64,000 nt of DNA from Stictocephala bisonia (lineage: Eukaryota > Arthropoda > Insecta > Hemiptera > Membracidae), in contig JAQJVL010000048.1 in the NCBI GenBank assembly GCA_035578905.1, positions 836,001-900,000 on the forward strand, read 5' to 3'. Both the position numbers and the translations under genes were made by a program. Shown here one piece after another: positions 24,748 through 36,189 of this stretch. The notes beneath the pieces were generated by a model. The model was not told where the DNA came from. It saw only the letters and a list, made by a program, of their open reading frames with translations, and made no database searches. Every line of letters begins with the position of its first letter. Position 1 is the stretch's first letter.

Positions 24748-24759
24748 ATATAATGAACC

Positions 24760-25860
24760 CTATGACAGTCCAAATTTTTAATATATAGTTAAGTTATTAG
24801 TGTTATTATTCATACACTGTATAACAACTTTAATATATTTAATAAATATTCAGCATTTAAATGGATAAAACTGAACACAAAGCCTCTCAAAGATATATAA
24901 GAAGTTGTAGAGTTGTTCCAGTAAGTAAATGGGAGATAATTGAGGAGGAAAGTCTGTATTTGGGGAATTCTCCATAATTGGCCGAGAGATATCGTAAATT
25001 TCTGCCTGTGTAACAGCCGGAAATAAAGTTCAAAAAACTAAGTCAATTTGTATTAGCCTGGTTATAGATATTAAAAATGGTACGACGGGTTAACAATCAG
25101 GAAGGAACAGAAAAAAGGTACAATGAAACATTTAATTAAAATAAATAATTTATTTAAATTCAATTATTATGAACTAATATCATAAAATAGTTCTTTGTAT
25201 TCAGATTTGGAAACATCAATGTATACATCCATATTTATTGATGACAGCTCGTTCAGTTCCTGAGATATTAAGGACTGTTTTTTCAAACTTCCACCCAAAA
25301 TTAATCAAATTCACTTACATAATTCACTCTGAGCATAAAGCAATTATAACTTATAATATCATATATCTTCTCTTTGGATTATTTGCGATTTTTTTCGAGG
25401 TCCCATAAGAGTATCAATTTTAAATAAAGGATCCTTATGCGAGTCCTAATATTCCTAATTAATTGTGCTCAGTTCATTAACTGAAGTCAGCCAAAATAAA
25501 AATCAAATGTTATTTGTTGGAAAAAATTAAATAACTTACAAACAAGAATATTCAGTATAAATACCCAATAGATTTATATAAAGACAATTTTAATAATTTA
25601 TGTAAAATATTTTCTCCATTATTCTAAATATATGGTGATATCTTAAAGAATAACATTTATGGCATTATTGAATTAAAGAATTAATAATAAGTACATATAA
25701 CTTTATCAGTATAATGTATTTAATATAATTTTAAAGGAGGCAAAGTTGGCTAATATAATATAAGATGTATTACGAAGTGAAAACTTGCAGTAATATCCTT
25801 ACAGATAAGATTAGTATAAATTGTTGGTATTTTGACTTCGTGTTTGTAAACGTTATGACA
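24760..25860. other. AT-rich DNA without recognisable gene
   Basis: No exon, RNA gene or sizeable repeat seen. A (TTA)n tract lies at about 25864-25883. Confidence 0.5.
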
Positions 25861-25978
25861 CGTTATTATTATTATTATTATTAGTTGGTTAGAGAGGAAT
25901 TACTAGTCCTAACCGCACCATTTGTACACTTTGTTGTCAATAAAGCTATTTTTCATTTCAATTCATTTCATGCCACGT

Positions 25979-26945
25979 TATAATTTAACCAATCTACTGT
26001 TCTTGAGGAGACCGTTCATTTATAATTTAACCAACCTAATGTTCTTGAGGAGACCGGTCATTTATAATTTAACCAATCTACTGTTCTTGAGGAGACCGTT
26101 CACTTATAATTCAACCAATCTACTGTTCTTGAGGAGACCAGTCATTTATAATTTAACCAACCTACTGTTCTTGAGGAGACCGTTCATTTATAATTTAACC
26201 AATCTACTGTTCTTGAGCAGACCGTTCATTTATAATTTAACCAATCTACTGTTCTTGAGGAGACCGTTCATTTATAATTTAACCAATCTACTGTTCTTGA
26301 GGAGACCAGTCATTTATAATTTAACCAACCTACTGTTCTTGAGGAGACCGTTCATTTATAATTTAACCAATCTACTGTTCTTGAGGAGACCGTTCATTTA
26401 TAATTTAATCAATCTACTGTTCTTGAGGAGACCGTTCATTTATAATTTAATCAATCTACTGTTCTTGAGGAGACCGTTCATTTATAATTTAACCAATCTA
26501 CTGTTCTTGAGGAGACCGTTCATTTATAATTTAACCAACCTACTGTTCTTGAGGAGACCAGTCATTTATAATTTAACCAATCTACTGTTCTTGAGGAGAC
26601 CGTTCATTTATAATTTAACCAATCTACTGTTCTTGAGGAGACCGTTCATTTATAATTTAACCAATCTACTGTTCTTGAGGAGACCGTTCATTTATAATTT
26701 AACCAATCTACTGTTCTTGAGGAGACCAGTCATTTATAATTTAATTAACCTACTGTTCTTGAGGAGACCGTTCATTTATAATTTAACCAACCTACTGTTC
26801 TTGAGGAGACCGTTCATTTATAATTTGGCTAACCAACTGTTTTTGAGGAGACCCTTCATTTATAATTTGGCCAACCAACTGTTTTTGAGGAGACCGTTCA
26901 TTTATAATTTGGCCAACCTACTGTTCTTGAGGAGTTCTTGACCGT
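25979..26945. repeat. 42-bp minisatellite, ~23 copies, open in one plus-strand frame
   Basis: The period is 42 bp, and the unit encodes a 14-residue repeat (IYNLTNLLFLRRPF). The plus frame from 25922 to 26941 is open for 339 codons. Differences between copies are both silent (AAT/AAC, CCG/CCA) and replacing (F/V, T/I, T/A, L/Q). The last three units, with NLANQLF or NLANLLF, form a distinct subgroup at the right edge. I see no promoter, splice site or non-repeat coding sequence, so I treat it as a minisatellite whose unit length is a multiple of three. A protein remains possible but unlikely. Confidence 0.9.
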
Positions 26946-26959
26946 TTATTTATAATAAA

Positions 26960-27885
26960 TTTGTACAACGATTTGGTAGTAAACTAAAAATATTTATATT
27001 GAAGAACAAATTTATTTTGTTCTTTAAATACAAAAACCTTAGCCTTAAAAACAACATTGCAATACTCTGCCAATTTAAGAAGTTTTATTCGGGAAGTTAA
27101 ATTTAAAGAAGTTTTAATTTATCCAATTTTACTCTCTAAGACCTCAGACGAGATGGCCACAAAAACGTAATGTAAGCTTTTTTAATTTGTTTAAAACTGT
27201 AAAACGTGATGAAATAGTACTAACTGGACGTCCATTTATTTTTCCATCACTTTTAAAATGTTTAATATCAAAAAATTAGTATTAATATCAATGGATAAAT
27301 ACGTCACAATTTGGAAACTAATTTCTTAGTTATTAAAACAACACTAATTTTTTACTATACTAAGTGCGATGTTTAAAACTGCCATTTGAAAATTAAATAT
27401 TAAGTTCTTTCTAGAAGGATTTAATAATTGGGTTTAGTCAGCCATTTATAGTAGTAATTTTCAAAGATTGTCGAATCAAATATTATAATTAATCCTTTAT
27501 AGCCACTAAGCCTATGTTACATATATACGAGCACATAATTATATTAATTTCTTGAATCCACAATTAGTTAGAATGTACTTATTTAATTTGCAACAAACGA
27601 GAAAATCGTCGACGAACCCCTCCCCTCTTTATTATAATTCTCATCCATCCTAACACATTAAAGTATTTATTATTATAATTATTTATAGTTCCCTGTTTAG
27701 TTGATCACCAACAATCGTCATTGAATCATCCTTATGAATTCATATATAATTTCCCACTCACAAAAATATATAAATTCCCACACACAAAAATGTGGGCAGG
27801 TGTTATAACAGTGTTTGTAAAGGAAAACATAGTCGTCTTGGAATATCGATAAATATTTATCACAAATATTTCACAGATTTCACAG
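26960..27885. other. AT-rich DNA without recognisable gene
   Basis: Nothing recognisable. Confidence 0.5.
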
Positions 27886-27887
27886 TA

Positions 27888-28000
27888 CAGTGGTATTGAC
27901 GCACCCACCCACCCATACACATATAGTAGTATTGACTCATCCACCCTCCTATACACGTATAGTGGTATTGACCCACCTACCTATACACGTATAGTGGTAT
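27888..28000. repeat. ~37-bp minisatellite, ~3 copies (family B, locus 2)
   Basis: Same type as 14482-14612: 'tggtattgacccacc' followed by 'tatacacgtatag'. Copies are diverged from those at the other loci. Confidence 0.8.
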
Positions 28001-28009
28001 TTTTTGAAG

Positions 28010-29280
28010 AATTGAAGAAATTTTATTTTATTTAATGGTGACTAAACAGGAACAATTTTTAGTTTAGTGTTCGTAATGTACCTTACTTAGTGAGCAAAGA
28101 TATTTAAGGGATTGAATATGGTTACCGTAACACTGAACATAAATCAAGTGGTCGGTTTGATGCTCAATGTACTGACGTATACAGGCGCGATTAGTTAAAA
28201 AAAACCATATAGGTTTTGTCATAGTTTGCTTTGGTTCACAATCTAGTAACTTCTCGTCTAAGTTTATGCATTTAACGTTGGATCTTTTATAAAACATGTA
28301 ATTTTTTAGAGTTTATTTTTCGTAAGTCATAATTATTTACACTTGAAAGCCCATTTTGATTGTTTATTAATACATTCGTTATTGATTTGAAATAAACAGA
28401 TTTTCAAACATTTAAAATCGTTTAGTTTATTCGACTCTTAAATGAGTACTAAAACAAAGCTGTAATATAAAACTTATCAGCCAGCAACCCATTTATAACA
28501 TTCAAAGCTGGTGTAATCGGATCGCTTTTAACGAAGGGTGTATCTCAACAGATTAGCCAGTTTAACCTCCCAGTAGATGTAGCCGAATCACGACCAATCG
28601 GATAACGAAGTAAAATATACATTATTGAAAATTCTTTGTTACCTCGCACCTTTACGAGAATTCTGTGAAATAAATCGGAAAGGATTTTTTAAAGTATCCT
28701 ATTTGAAAACTCATCTAGTCATTGCCGTGGCATTTTATTGTTCATTGTTGTCATCCTTGTACCATTTACTGAATAAATATTGTAAAATATTATATGTTTA
28801 GTTAATTAAAACGTTTCTAAAATATTTTTTAATAAAACATCAATTAATTGATACGGCCTGTAAAAAGATCTTTCATCGCTACCAAGTATGGGCTACGAAA
28901 AATTAATCTACTTAAATTACTTACAACAGTTTACTTCTTGAAACGTTTAGATCAAAATGATAAGCTATTTTTTAAATAATAAATAAATTTATATAATACA
29001 TTAATAATAATACAGATAACACAGTATATACGTTTAGAATGAGAATGGCTTATAGGAACCTCACGATGTCTTTGCGTGGGATTGTGCGGTTATCATTCTG
29101 GTTACAGAAGAAGTCAGCTACAGGGTTCGTTAACGGATTCCTGCGAGGACATAGCTTCTTAATTGTATTTCGATGCTCGGTCGACAGTGTAACCAGCTAC
29201 ACTCGTCTACGGAACCTCATTTAGATATATAAACCACAAATAATGTTTAAATTGAACTCATTACAAATCATAATGTACTG
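28010..29280. other. AT-rich DNA, one GC-richer block
   Basis: No gene recognised. A GC-richer block at about 29039-29220 is open for 61 codons on the plus strand (MRMAYRNLTMSLRGIVRLSFW at its start) and partly open on the minus strand. I could not find convincing splice sites or a family, so it is not called as an exon. Confidence 0.4.
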
Positions 29281-29281
29281 T

Positions 29282-29626
29282 AGCTTTTATAGTAATGGCC
29301 ATAGTTATATACTCTTAAAATATATTTGGAAATGTATACAATTATCTAGTTTTAATATTCAAGCCATTTTAACCCAATTGAATATTTGGATTTTTACTTA
29401 ATTTATTTTGATTTTACACTCAGAATAAGTTAAATACGGTATATTTAACTTATGAACCAAAGTGCACAGAAATTATCGTAATAAATTTGTTTTTATTGTA
29501 TTATTCAGTCTAAAATTGTCTCTGTTCGATATAATATCACAATTATTATTAACTTCAAATAGCAGTTATAACCACAATCAATCTCCCCAACAATATTTAT
29601 TGCTTCTTCTAAAGTAAATCAATTTA
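29282..29626. repeat. Repeat L, left flank of the Helitron (copy 1)
   Basis: This segment is about 95% identical by eye to 45721-46075. Both run from AGCTTTTATA through 'atactcttaaaatatattt' to 'gcttcttctaaagtaaatca'. In copy 1 the Helitron follows directly. In copy 2 the non-autonomous Helitron follows directly, so together they form a filled/empty pair. Confidence 0.85.
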
Positions 29627-30240
29627 TCTATGTAAATAAAAATGAATGTTTGTATGTATGAGTTATATGCATTACTAAACTACAGATCCAATCGACATGA
29701 AACTTTGGGAAATTGTTGAGTATATTCCTGGGAAGGTTTCTGGCATAGTAAGTCTATCAAAATGTAACGCTTAGCGTGCGAGAGGGCTGGGGTTTGAACC
29801 CCAGGTATTTTGACAGAAAAGCTGTGTGTACTCATTAGATAATTTGGTTTATTGCGTGAAAACTAATAGTCGGATCTTCAATCTGGTTGAAAAATGTTAG
29901 TGTGGAATGAAATTATCTACAACTTTAGTATTTAAATTTTTTTCCATCTCTTTTAATTTACGAGTTAAATACGTGAGTAAACCAAAAATGCGATCAGCGC
30001 ACCTTTACCCTCCCAGCCGCTGCCGCGAGGGTTAAAATCGCCTTCTATCATAGTATAGTAATGATCTCTGTAACTATGTTCCGATAGTGGCGCGCGCATC
30101 GTTCCACTAAATATGTGGAATATTGTTTAGCGGCCGTTGGCCGCTGGATTTTGGCGCCATTTCTGCTCTCTGTCTGGCCAAGGAGACACTGTCTGAGCCT
30201 GCCCGCCCCACCCACGCGCTATCAGTCACTCTGCGGGTTC

Positions 30241-30428
30241 CGTACGCGAATATCACTTCTGCATCCGAGTGTCAGTTTTCTGTGCGACTGTCGGTTATGT
30301 TTGCGAACTTCAGATCTGTGTGCGGGACGTCTGCGAGTTTCGTACACGAGTGTCACTTCTGCATCAGAGTATCAGTCTGTGTGCCACTGTGGTTTATGTT
30401 TGCGAGCTTCAGATTTGTGTGTGGGACA
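30241..30428. repeat. ~95-bp imperfect tandem duplication in the Helitron leader
   Basis: Two copies upstream of the coding region share 'cacttctgcatc.gagt.tcag', 'ggtttatgtttgcga.cttcag' and 'ctgtgtgygggac'. They start near 30241 and 30340. The role is unknown; they may be leader or promoter sequence. Confidence 0.7.
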
Positions 30429-30441
30429 GATATTTACAATT

Positions 30442-32226
30442 ATGCCTCCCAAAAAACGAGCTATAAGTCGCTCTACATCTCAAGTACGAAAGTCGAAGAT
30501 TCAACGATCCTTACAAACAAACGATATACGAGAAGCGAGATTGGAATCAAATTGAGAGCGGAGATTCATCGGAAACAAACGAACATCGAGAGGCAAGATT
30601 GGAATCGAATTGAGAACGTAATGCTCGAGCACGTTCATCTGAAACAAACGATCAACGTGAATCCAGACTGCAAACCATTCGGGTGAACACTGCTCGATCT
30701 AGAATAAACACTCACGTCGACTTAAATCTACGTGCTTTCAATTACGATGCTAATTGTAATTACAGCATCCATCCAAGTGTGGTTATTGACAAAATGGATG
30801 ACCTATGCACCCATTGCTATGCATTCAAATTTAAGAATGAGTCGCCCGGAATGTGCTGTGCAGGTGAAAAAGTAAAATTGCCCGAATTACGTCCACTACC
30901 CGAACCATTATCTACGTGGGTATCAGGTGACACGAGCGAATTGAAACATTTCTTTAAGAACATACGCAAGTACAATTCATGTTTCCAGATGACATAATTT
31001 GGCACTACCAATATAGTACGCGATAATTACATGCCAAGTGCAAGGTCAATTCTATCATCGAGCAGGTTCATTACTACCATTGCCAAGAACGGATCATAAA
31101 TTTCTTCAAATCTATTGAATGGGGAACACTGATGAACAAATCGACACACGTTGTCGAAACAATACCGGCACTAGACGAGAAATTGTCTCTGTGTTACAAA
31201 CTTTATTCGAAGAACACAATGAATTGATTCGATTATTTAGAACTGCCCTGGACTAAATGCCATCTGATGACTACAGAGTTGTCGTAAGAGCTGACAAAAC
31301 ACCTGTCGGACAACACGACAGACGATACAATGCACCAACAATTGATGAGGTGGCGATCGTTATAGTGGGCTAAGAACTTAACTCACGTGATATTATTCTT
31401 CATCGCATAAATTGTAATGTTCCAAGAGTCGCAGAAACACATCGCTCATACGACGGATTACAATATCCCATTTTATTTTGGCAAGATTAAGATGGTTATT
31501 ATTTCAACATCAAAACGAGAAACTCCCAAACAAATGAAGAAACTAATAAAAATGTCAGTGCCATGAATTACTATGCCTACCGTTTGATGATTCGTGAAAA
31601 CGCTGAAAATCATATCTTGAAATGTCTGCAATTGTTTCATCAGTATATTGTCGACATGTATGCAAAAAGTGAATCAGAACGACTTCTCTACATTAAATTA
31701 AATCAAACCAAATGAATGGTAATTCTGCCGGCTACATTCACAGGAAGCCAACGGCACATGCATGAATACGCACAAGATGCAATGACATATTATGTTCGTG
31801 CATTTGGACGACCAGATTTATTTATAACATTCACATGCAATCCTGCGTGGGAAGAAATTAGAGAACTTTTGTTACCTACTCAATCATCTGCCGATCGACA
31901 TGATATTACTGCACGTGTGTTTAAAAAAAAGTTAAAATCATTAATGGATTTCATTGTTAAGCATCAGGTTTTTGGTGAAACACGCTGCTGGATGTATTCC
32001 ATTGAGTGGCAAAAACAAGGGTTGCCTTGCACACATTTTAATTTGGTTGATAACAAAAATCACACCAGATCAGATTGATCTGATAATCTCAGCAGAAATA
32101 CCAGATGCCAACACCGAAAAAAAAAAAAAAAAAACACGATTCATGGCCCATGTGGTGCACTTAATAACAATTCACCATGCATGTCTGATAGCAAATGCAA
32201 GAAACGATACCCTAGAACTTAAGTAG
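30442..32226 (+). pseudogene. Helitron Rep (HUH nuclease) region, broken
   Basis: Starts at ATG 30442 (MPPKKRAISRS), the expected N-terminus of a Helitron Rep-helicase. The frame stops at 30555, and later segments continue in other frames. 30683-30997 carries FNYDANCNYSI and a cysteine-containing CTHCYAFKF segment. 31716-32078 carries the Helitron-like N domain, with ILPATFTGSQRHMHEYAQDA and GRPDLFITFTCNPAW. Where the HUH motif should follow EWQKQGLP, about two bases are missing at 32028: the first histidine codon is lost and the frame shifts, and AHILIWL continues in the next frame. A run of 16-17 A at about 32118 adds another likely slip. The protein would nick and join DNA during rolling-circle transposition; this copy cannot. 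Confidence 0.85.
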
Positions 32227-32229
32227 CAG

Positions 32230-34800
32230 AAACTATCACTGGACATGACGGGTATCCACTATATCGTCGGCGGTCAACAGAACATGGCGCAAATCCATCA
32301 CTTTAACACTAAGGAACAATGACGTTGAAGTCGATAATCGATGGGTTGTACCATATTCACCGTTACTCTCGAAGATCTTTAAGGCACACATAAATGTCGA
32401 GTATTGTAATTCAGTAAAATCAATCAAGTATATTTGCAAATATGTCAACAAAGGAAGCGATATGGCAATTTTTGGTGTGGGAAATCAAAAAGGTTCTATC
32501 AATGAAATCAGTCAATGCTGATTGACTGGGACGCTACATCAGTAGTAATGAAGCTGTATGGCGCATTTTATCATTTCCAATACATGAACGACATCCAGTT
32601 GTTGTTCATTTGGCTGTGCACCTATAAAATGGCTAGCGCGATAACTTCACGGATGAAAGTGTACGTACTAGAGCATTGACGCCTCCATCTACAACGTTAA
32701 CTGCATTTTTCTCATTGTGTAAAGAAGATATGTTTGCAAAGACGCTGTTATACTCTGAGATGCCAACTTATTACATATGGAATACATCAATGAAGAAGTT
32801 TCAACGCCGAAAACAAGGCAAGGCTGTTACTGGACATCCAAACTTATATTCGACCAACGCGTTAGGCCGTCTCTATACTGTTCATCCAAACAATGCAGAA
32901 TGCTTTTACTTACGATTACTTTTAGTCAACTTAAGTGGCCCAACATCCTTTGAAGAATTGAGAACAGTGAATGGTCATGTTTATTCTACATATCGTGAAG
33001 CTTGCCAGGAATTAGATCTACTTGAAAACGATGCGCATTGGGACACTTCACTTGCTGACGCATTGACTACTGCTACATCACATCAAATACGTACTTTGTT
33101 TGCGATAATACTGACAACGTGCTTCCCATCAAATCATACTGATCTATGGGAAAAATAAAAAGACTACTTAAGTGAAGATATTTTGCATCATTTGCGTACA
33201 ACAAATCAAAATCCAGACATTAATTTTTCACCTAACATCTACAATGATGCATTAATTGCGATTGAGGACATGTGTTTGATAATAGTTAACAAAGTACTGG
33301 TACAACTGGGATCGCCTTCGCCGAATCGATCAACGAACAGCCTTTTCGATCCTGATTTGAAGCGGGAAACAAACTTTGACGTTTATGAATTACGTACAAA
33401 CGTCTTTTGTAATTATAAATACAAACATCCTGAACGTAATTACGTTCAAACGAATCTTCAACATTTAATTCCAGAACAACGCATTGCGTATGATACAATT
33501 ATGAATGCAGTCACAGGCAACTGCGGTGGCATGTATTTCCTCCATGCGCCAGGGGGCACAGGAAAGACTTTTCTGATTTCTCTTATTTTGGCAACAGTAC
33601 GGTCAAGTACTGATATTGCGCTGGCGATCGCATCATCAGGAATCGCAGCAACTCTTTTGGATGGTGGTCGGACAGCCCATTCAGCACTAAAATTGCCATT
33701 GAATAACCAAAACATTGAAAAACTGACATGCAACATTACCAATACTTCCGGGATGGGTAGAATACTCCGAGAATGCGAACTTAAAGATTTAAGAGAAAAT
33801 AAAAGGCTCTTCAGGGGCGCAATCATTTTATTGTCAGGTGATTTTCGGCAAACCCTATAAGTAATATCATGCTCAACACCCGCGGATGAGCCTAATGCAT
33901 GTCTGAAATCATCAGTTTTATGGCAAGACGTACAAAAATTAACCTTGAAAACCAATATGCGTGTACAACTGCAAAATGATGCATTGGCAGACATTTTCAC
34001 CAAACAACTGTTGAACATTGGAAATGGAAAAATGACCATCGATGAATCAACACAATGCATCACATTGCCAAAAAATCTTTGTAAAATAGCATCATCTACC
34101 AACGAGATGATTGACCACGTATTTCCAAATATAAATAAAAATTACAAACATCATCAGTGGCTAAGTGAATGGGCTATATTGGCAGCCAAAAACAACGATG
34201 TTAATACTATCAATTGCAACATTCAGAACAGAATTCCAGATGACACGAGAACTTACAAGTCAATAAATACTGTTATGAATCCAAAGGAGGGTGTAAATTA
34301 TCCAATAGAGTTCTTAAACTCACTTGATTTGCCAAGCATGCCACCGCACGTCCTAACATTGAAAATCGGCGTTCCCATTATTCTTCTGTGAAACATCAAT
34401 CCGCCACAACTCTGCAATGGTACCAGACTTTCAGTTAAAAGTTTGAAGAACAATATAATTGAGGCTACCATATTAAATGGATATTTTAGAGGCAAAGATG
34501 TTCTGTTGCCACGCATCCCAATCACTTCAACAGAAATGCCATTCGATTTCAAACGTTTACAGTTCCGGTACGACTCGCCTTCGCAATGACGATCAACAAA
34601 GCACAAGGACAATTGCTACAAATATGTGGGCTTAATTTGGAAAATCCATGCTTCTACCACGGACAGCTTTATGTGGCTTGCTCAAACGTCGGAAACCTAT
34701 GGATTTATTTGTGTACGCACCAGAGGGGAAAACCAAAAACGTATATCCGAGTGCACTTCAATAAACGGCATCAAATTAAGAAAATTTATTGACACACTGT
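32230..34800 (+). pseudogene. Helitron Pif1-like helicase region, broken
   Basis: Consecutive open segments at 32676-33158, 33183-33860, 33945-34391 and 34586-34792 together follow the C-terminal half of Helitron proteins. The Walker A motif is intact (APGGTGKTF, about 33549). A late helicase motif (MTINKAQGQ, 34586) is also seen, followed by [20 protein letters not shown], the usual C-terminal stretch. Between SGMGRILRE and LKDLRENKRLF (about 33770) the stretch that should hold Walker B is absent, which suggests an in-frame deletion. A stop follows SGDFRQTL at 33858. The frame shifts again near 34680. In life this 5'-3' helicase would unwind DNA during transposition. Confidence 0.88.
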
Positions 34801-34895
34801 TCTCAGTCACACCTCTGTAAGTTAATCTATTATTATGTTAGTAAAATAACGCATTATGTTAGCTTATATTTACATGACATTCAATGACTGTTAGG

Positions 34896-34922
34896 TGGTA
34901 CGAAGTTCGCCAGGTCAGCTAG
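34896..34922 (+). terminator. Helitron 3' hairpin and CTAG end
   Basis: A short stem (TGG..CGAA / TTCG..CCA) is followed six bases later by CTAG and then T. Helitrons end in CTRR with a hairpin just before, which acts as the transposition terminator. Confidence 0.8.
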
Positions 34923-34925
34923 TTA

Positions 34926-36184
34926 TCTATAAAAGGCAAATACCACTGACTCATTCACTCATCGCTGTAACTAAAGAAGTACTAAGCCTACGAGGCTAAC
35001 CATTTATAGTCAAAGGTCCTATATTGTAGATGTGTAATAAGAAGGGATTTGAAAAATGTTTAGTAAATAGGAGATGCCAGGCTTTTTAGTGCCAAGAATT
35101 TTAAATGCCAAAAACAGCGTTTCTCTAATTTTGACTGTAGTGTCTAAATGAACGGTTCTACAGCAAACCTAACAGCATTTTCTATGCCCGATTCGAGACG
35201 ATCTACAACTTAGGTCCTATGACTTTTTGCTCTATATCACCTCCTTCATCATTAAGTAGAGCTACATTTTCAATTGTGCGTGTAAATCAAATTGGTTAAT
35301 TTACTGCCTCTAAGAGTAGACTTACAGATTTTTCTAGACTGTGAAACTTTGTTATCTAGGAGAACAAACTGTTTTCAATCAGAATATAAACAATTTAGTT
35401 TTAAAGGACGATAGGAAATGGCTAAACATAGTGAGAAACAATATTTTCTTGATTCAGAATCAAATGTAGTACTTTGTGCTATCTAAATGTAAACTTACAA
35501 ATTTCTCTTGACTTTGAAATTGTTTTATCTAAGAGAACAAACTGATTTTAATCGGAATTTAATTTTACCAAATGCATAGCCAGTTCACAGTACATGCCTA
35601 AATATGGCGAGAGACCCAATATTTCACTGATTCAGAGTCAACTACAGTAATTTGTGCCCTCTAAAAGTAGACTTACAGATTTGTCTACACTTTGAAACTG
35701 TTTTATACAAAAGAACAAACTGATAAAACATAGTGATACAATAAATGAAATCGTAAAATTTCAAATTTAATATTTATATATATAAAATCCATTTACCACT
35801 CATCAGCATTTCTCTAAAACTATACGTACAATTGACTTGATTTTTTGTACACAGGTTTATCTTGGACCCTAGAGCCTCACTATACTATACTAAGAAAGTA
35901 TTTTCCTCTTCGACCCACTGGCCTAAAAAATTCCCATAGTATTCCTGTGGAGCTATAATAATTAATTGATTTATTTGATTAAAAAGCTGTTAAATAAAAA
36001 CAAATAGAATACAATATTGGTAGGCTAAACTTTCAAAATTAAAAATAATTGAGTACAGTAGTAAACTATGTATAACATCAGCTGTTCTAAATTGAATACT
36101 GTATAAACAGAAAGGTTGCTGCACATTTCAATTATACAATCAAAACTAAATATTATGACCTGCAAATCGGGCGGGTACAGCTAA
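34926..36184 (+). mobile_element. Non-autonomous Helitron N, copy 1 (1259 bp)
   Basis: Begins TCTATAAAAGGCAAATACCA, a typical Helitron 5' end, and ends GGGTACAGCTAA before T. Outside are A (34925) and T (36185), the AT target. No protein-coding capacity. The interior holds three diverged repeats spaced about 173-179 bp, starting near 35316, 35489 and 35668 (GTAGACTTACAGATTT and variants). It directly abuts the autonomous Helitron at its 5' side with only TTA between. The first ~300 bp recur at 46086-46387. Confidence 0.8.
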
Positions 36185-36189
36185 TGATA

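Larger units (their letters stand above)
29627..34922 (+). mobile_element. Helitron rolling-circle transposon, decayed (5296 bp)
   Basis: The 5' end is TCTATGTAAATAAAAATGAA at 29627, typical of Helitron TC ends. The 3' end is CTAG at 34919-34922, preceded by a small hairpin (TGG-TA-CGAAGTTCG-CCA, 34896-34912). The element sits between A (29626) and T (34923), the usual AT target, with no target duplication. The related locus at 46075-46090 lacks it, which confirms both ends. It carries Rep-nuclease and Pif1-like helicase regions in that order. Several stops, frameshifts and an internal deletion make it non-functional. A near-perfect palindrome (CTGGGGTTTGAACCCCAG) lies at 29787-29804 in the 5' part. 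Confidence 0.92.

Noticed and set aside
29787..29804. tRNA gene suggested by GGTTTGAACCCC
   Set aside because: No A box, acceptor stem or anticodon arm at suitable spacing. It is a short palindrome in the Helitron 5' region.
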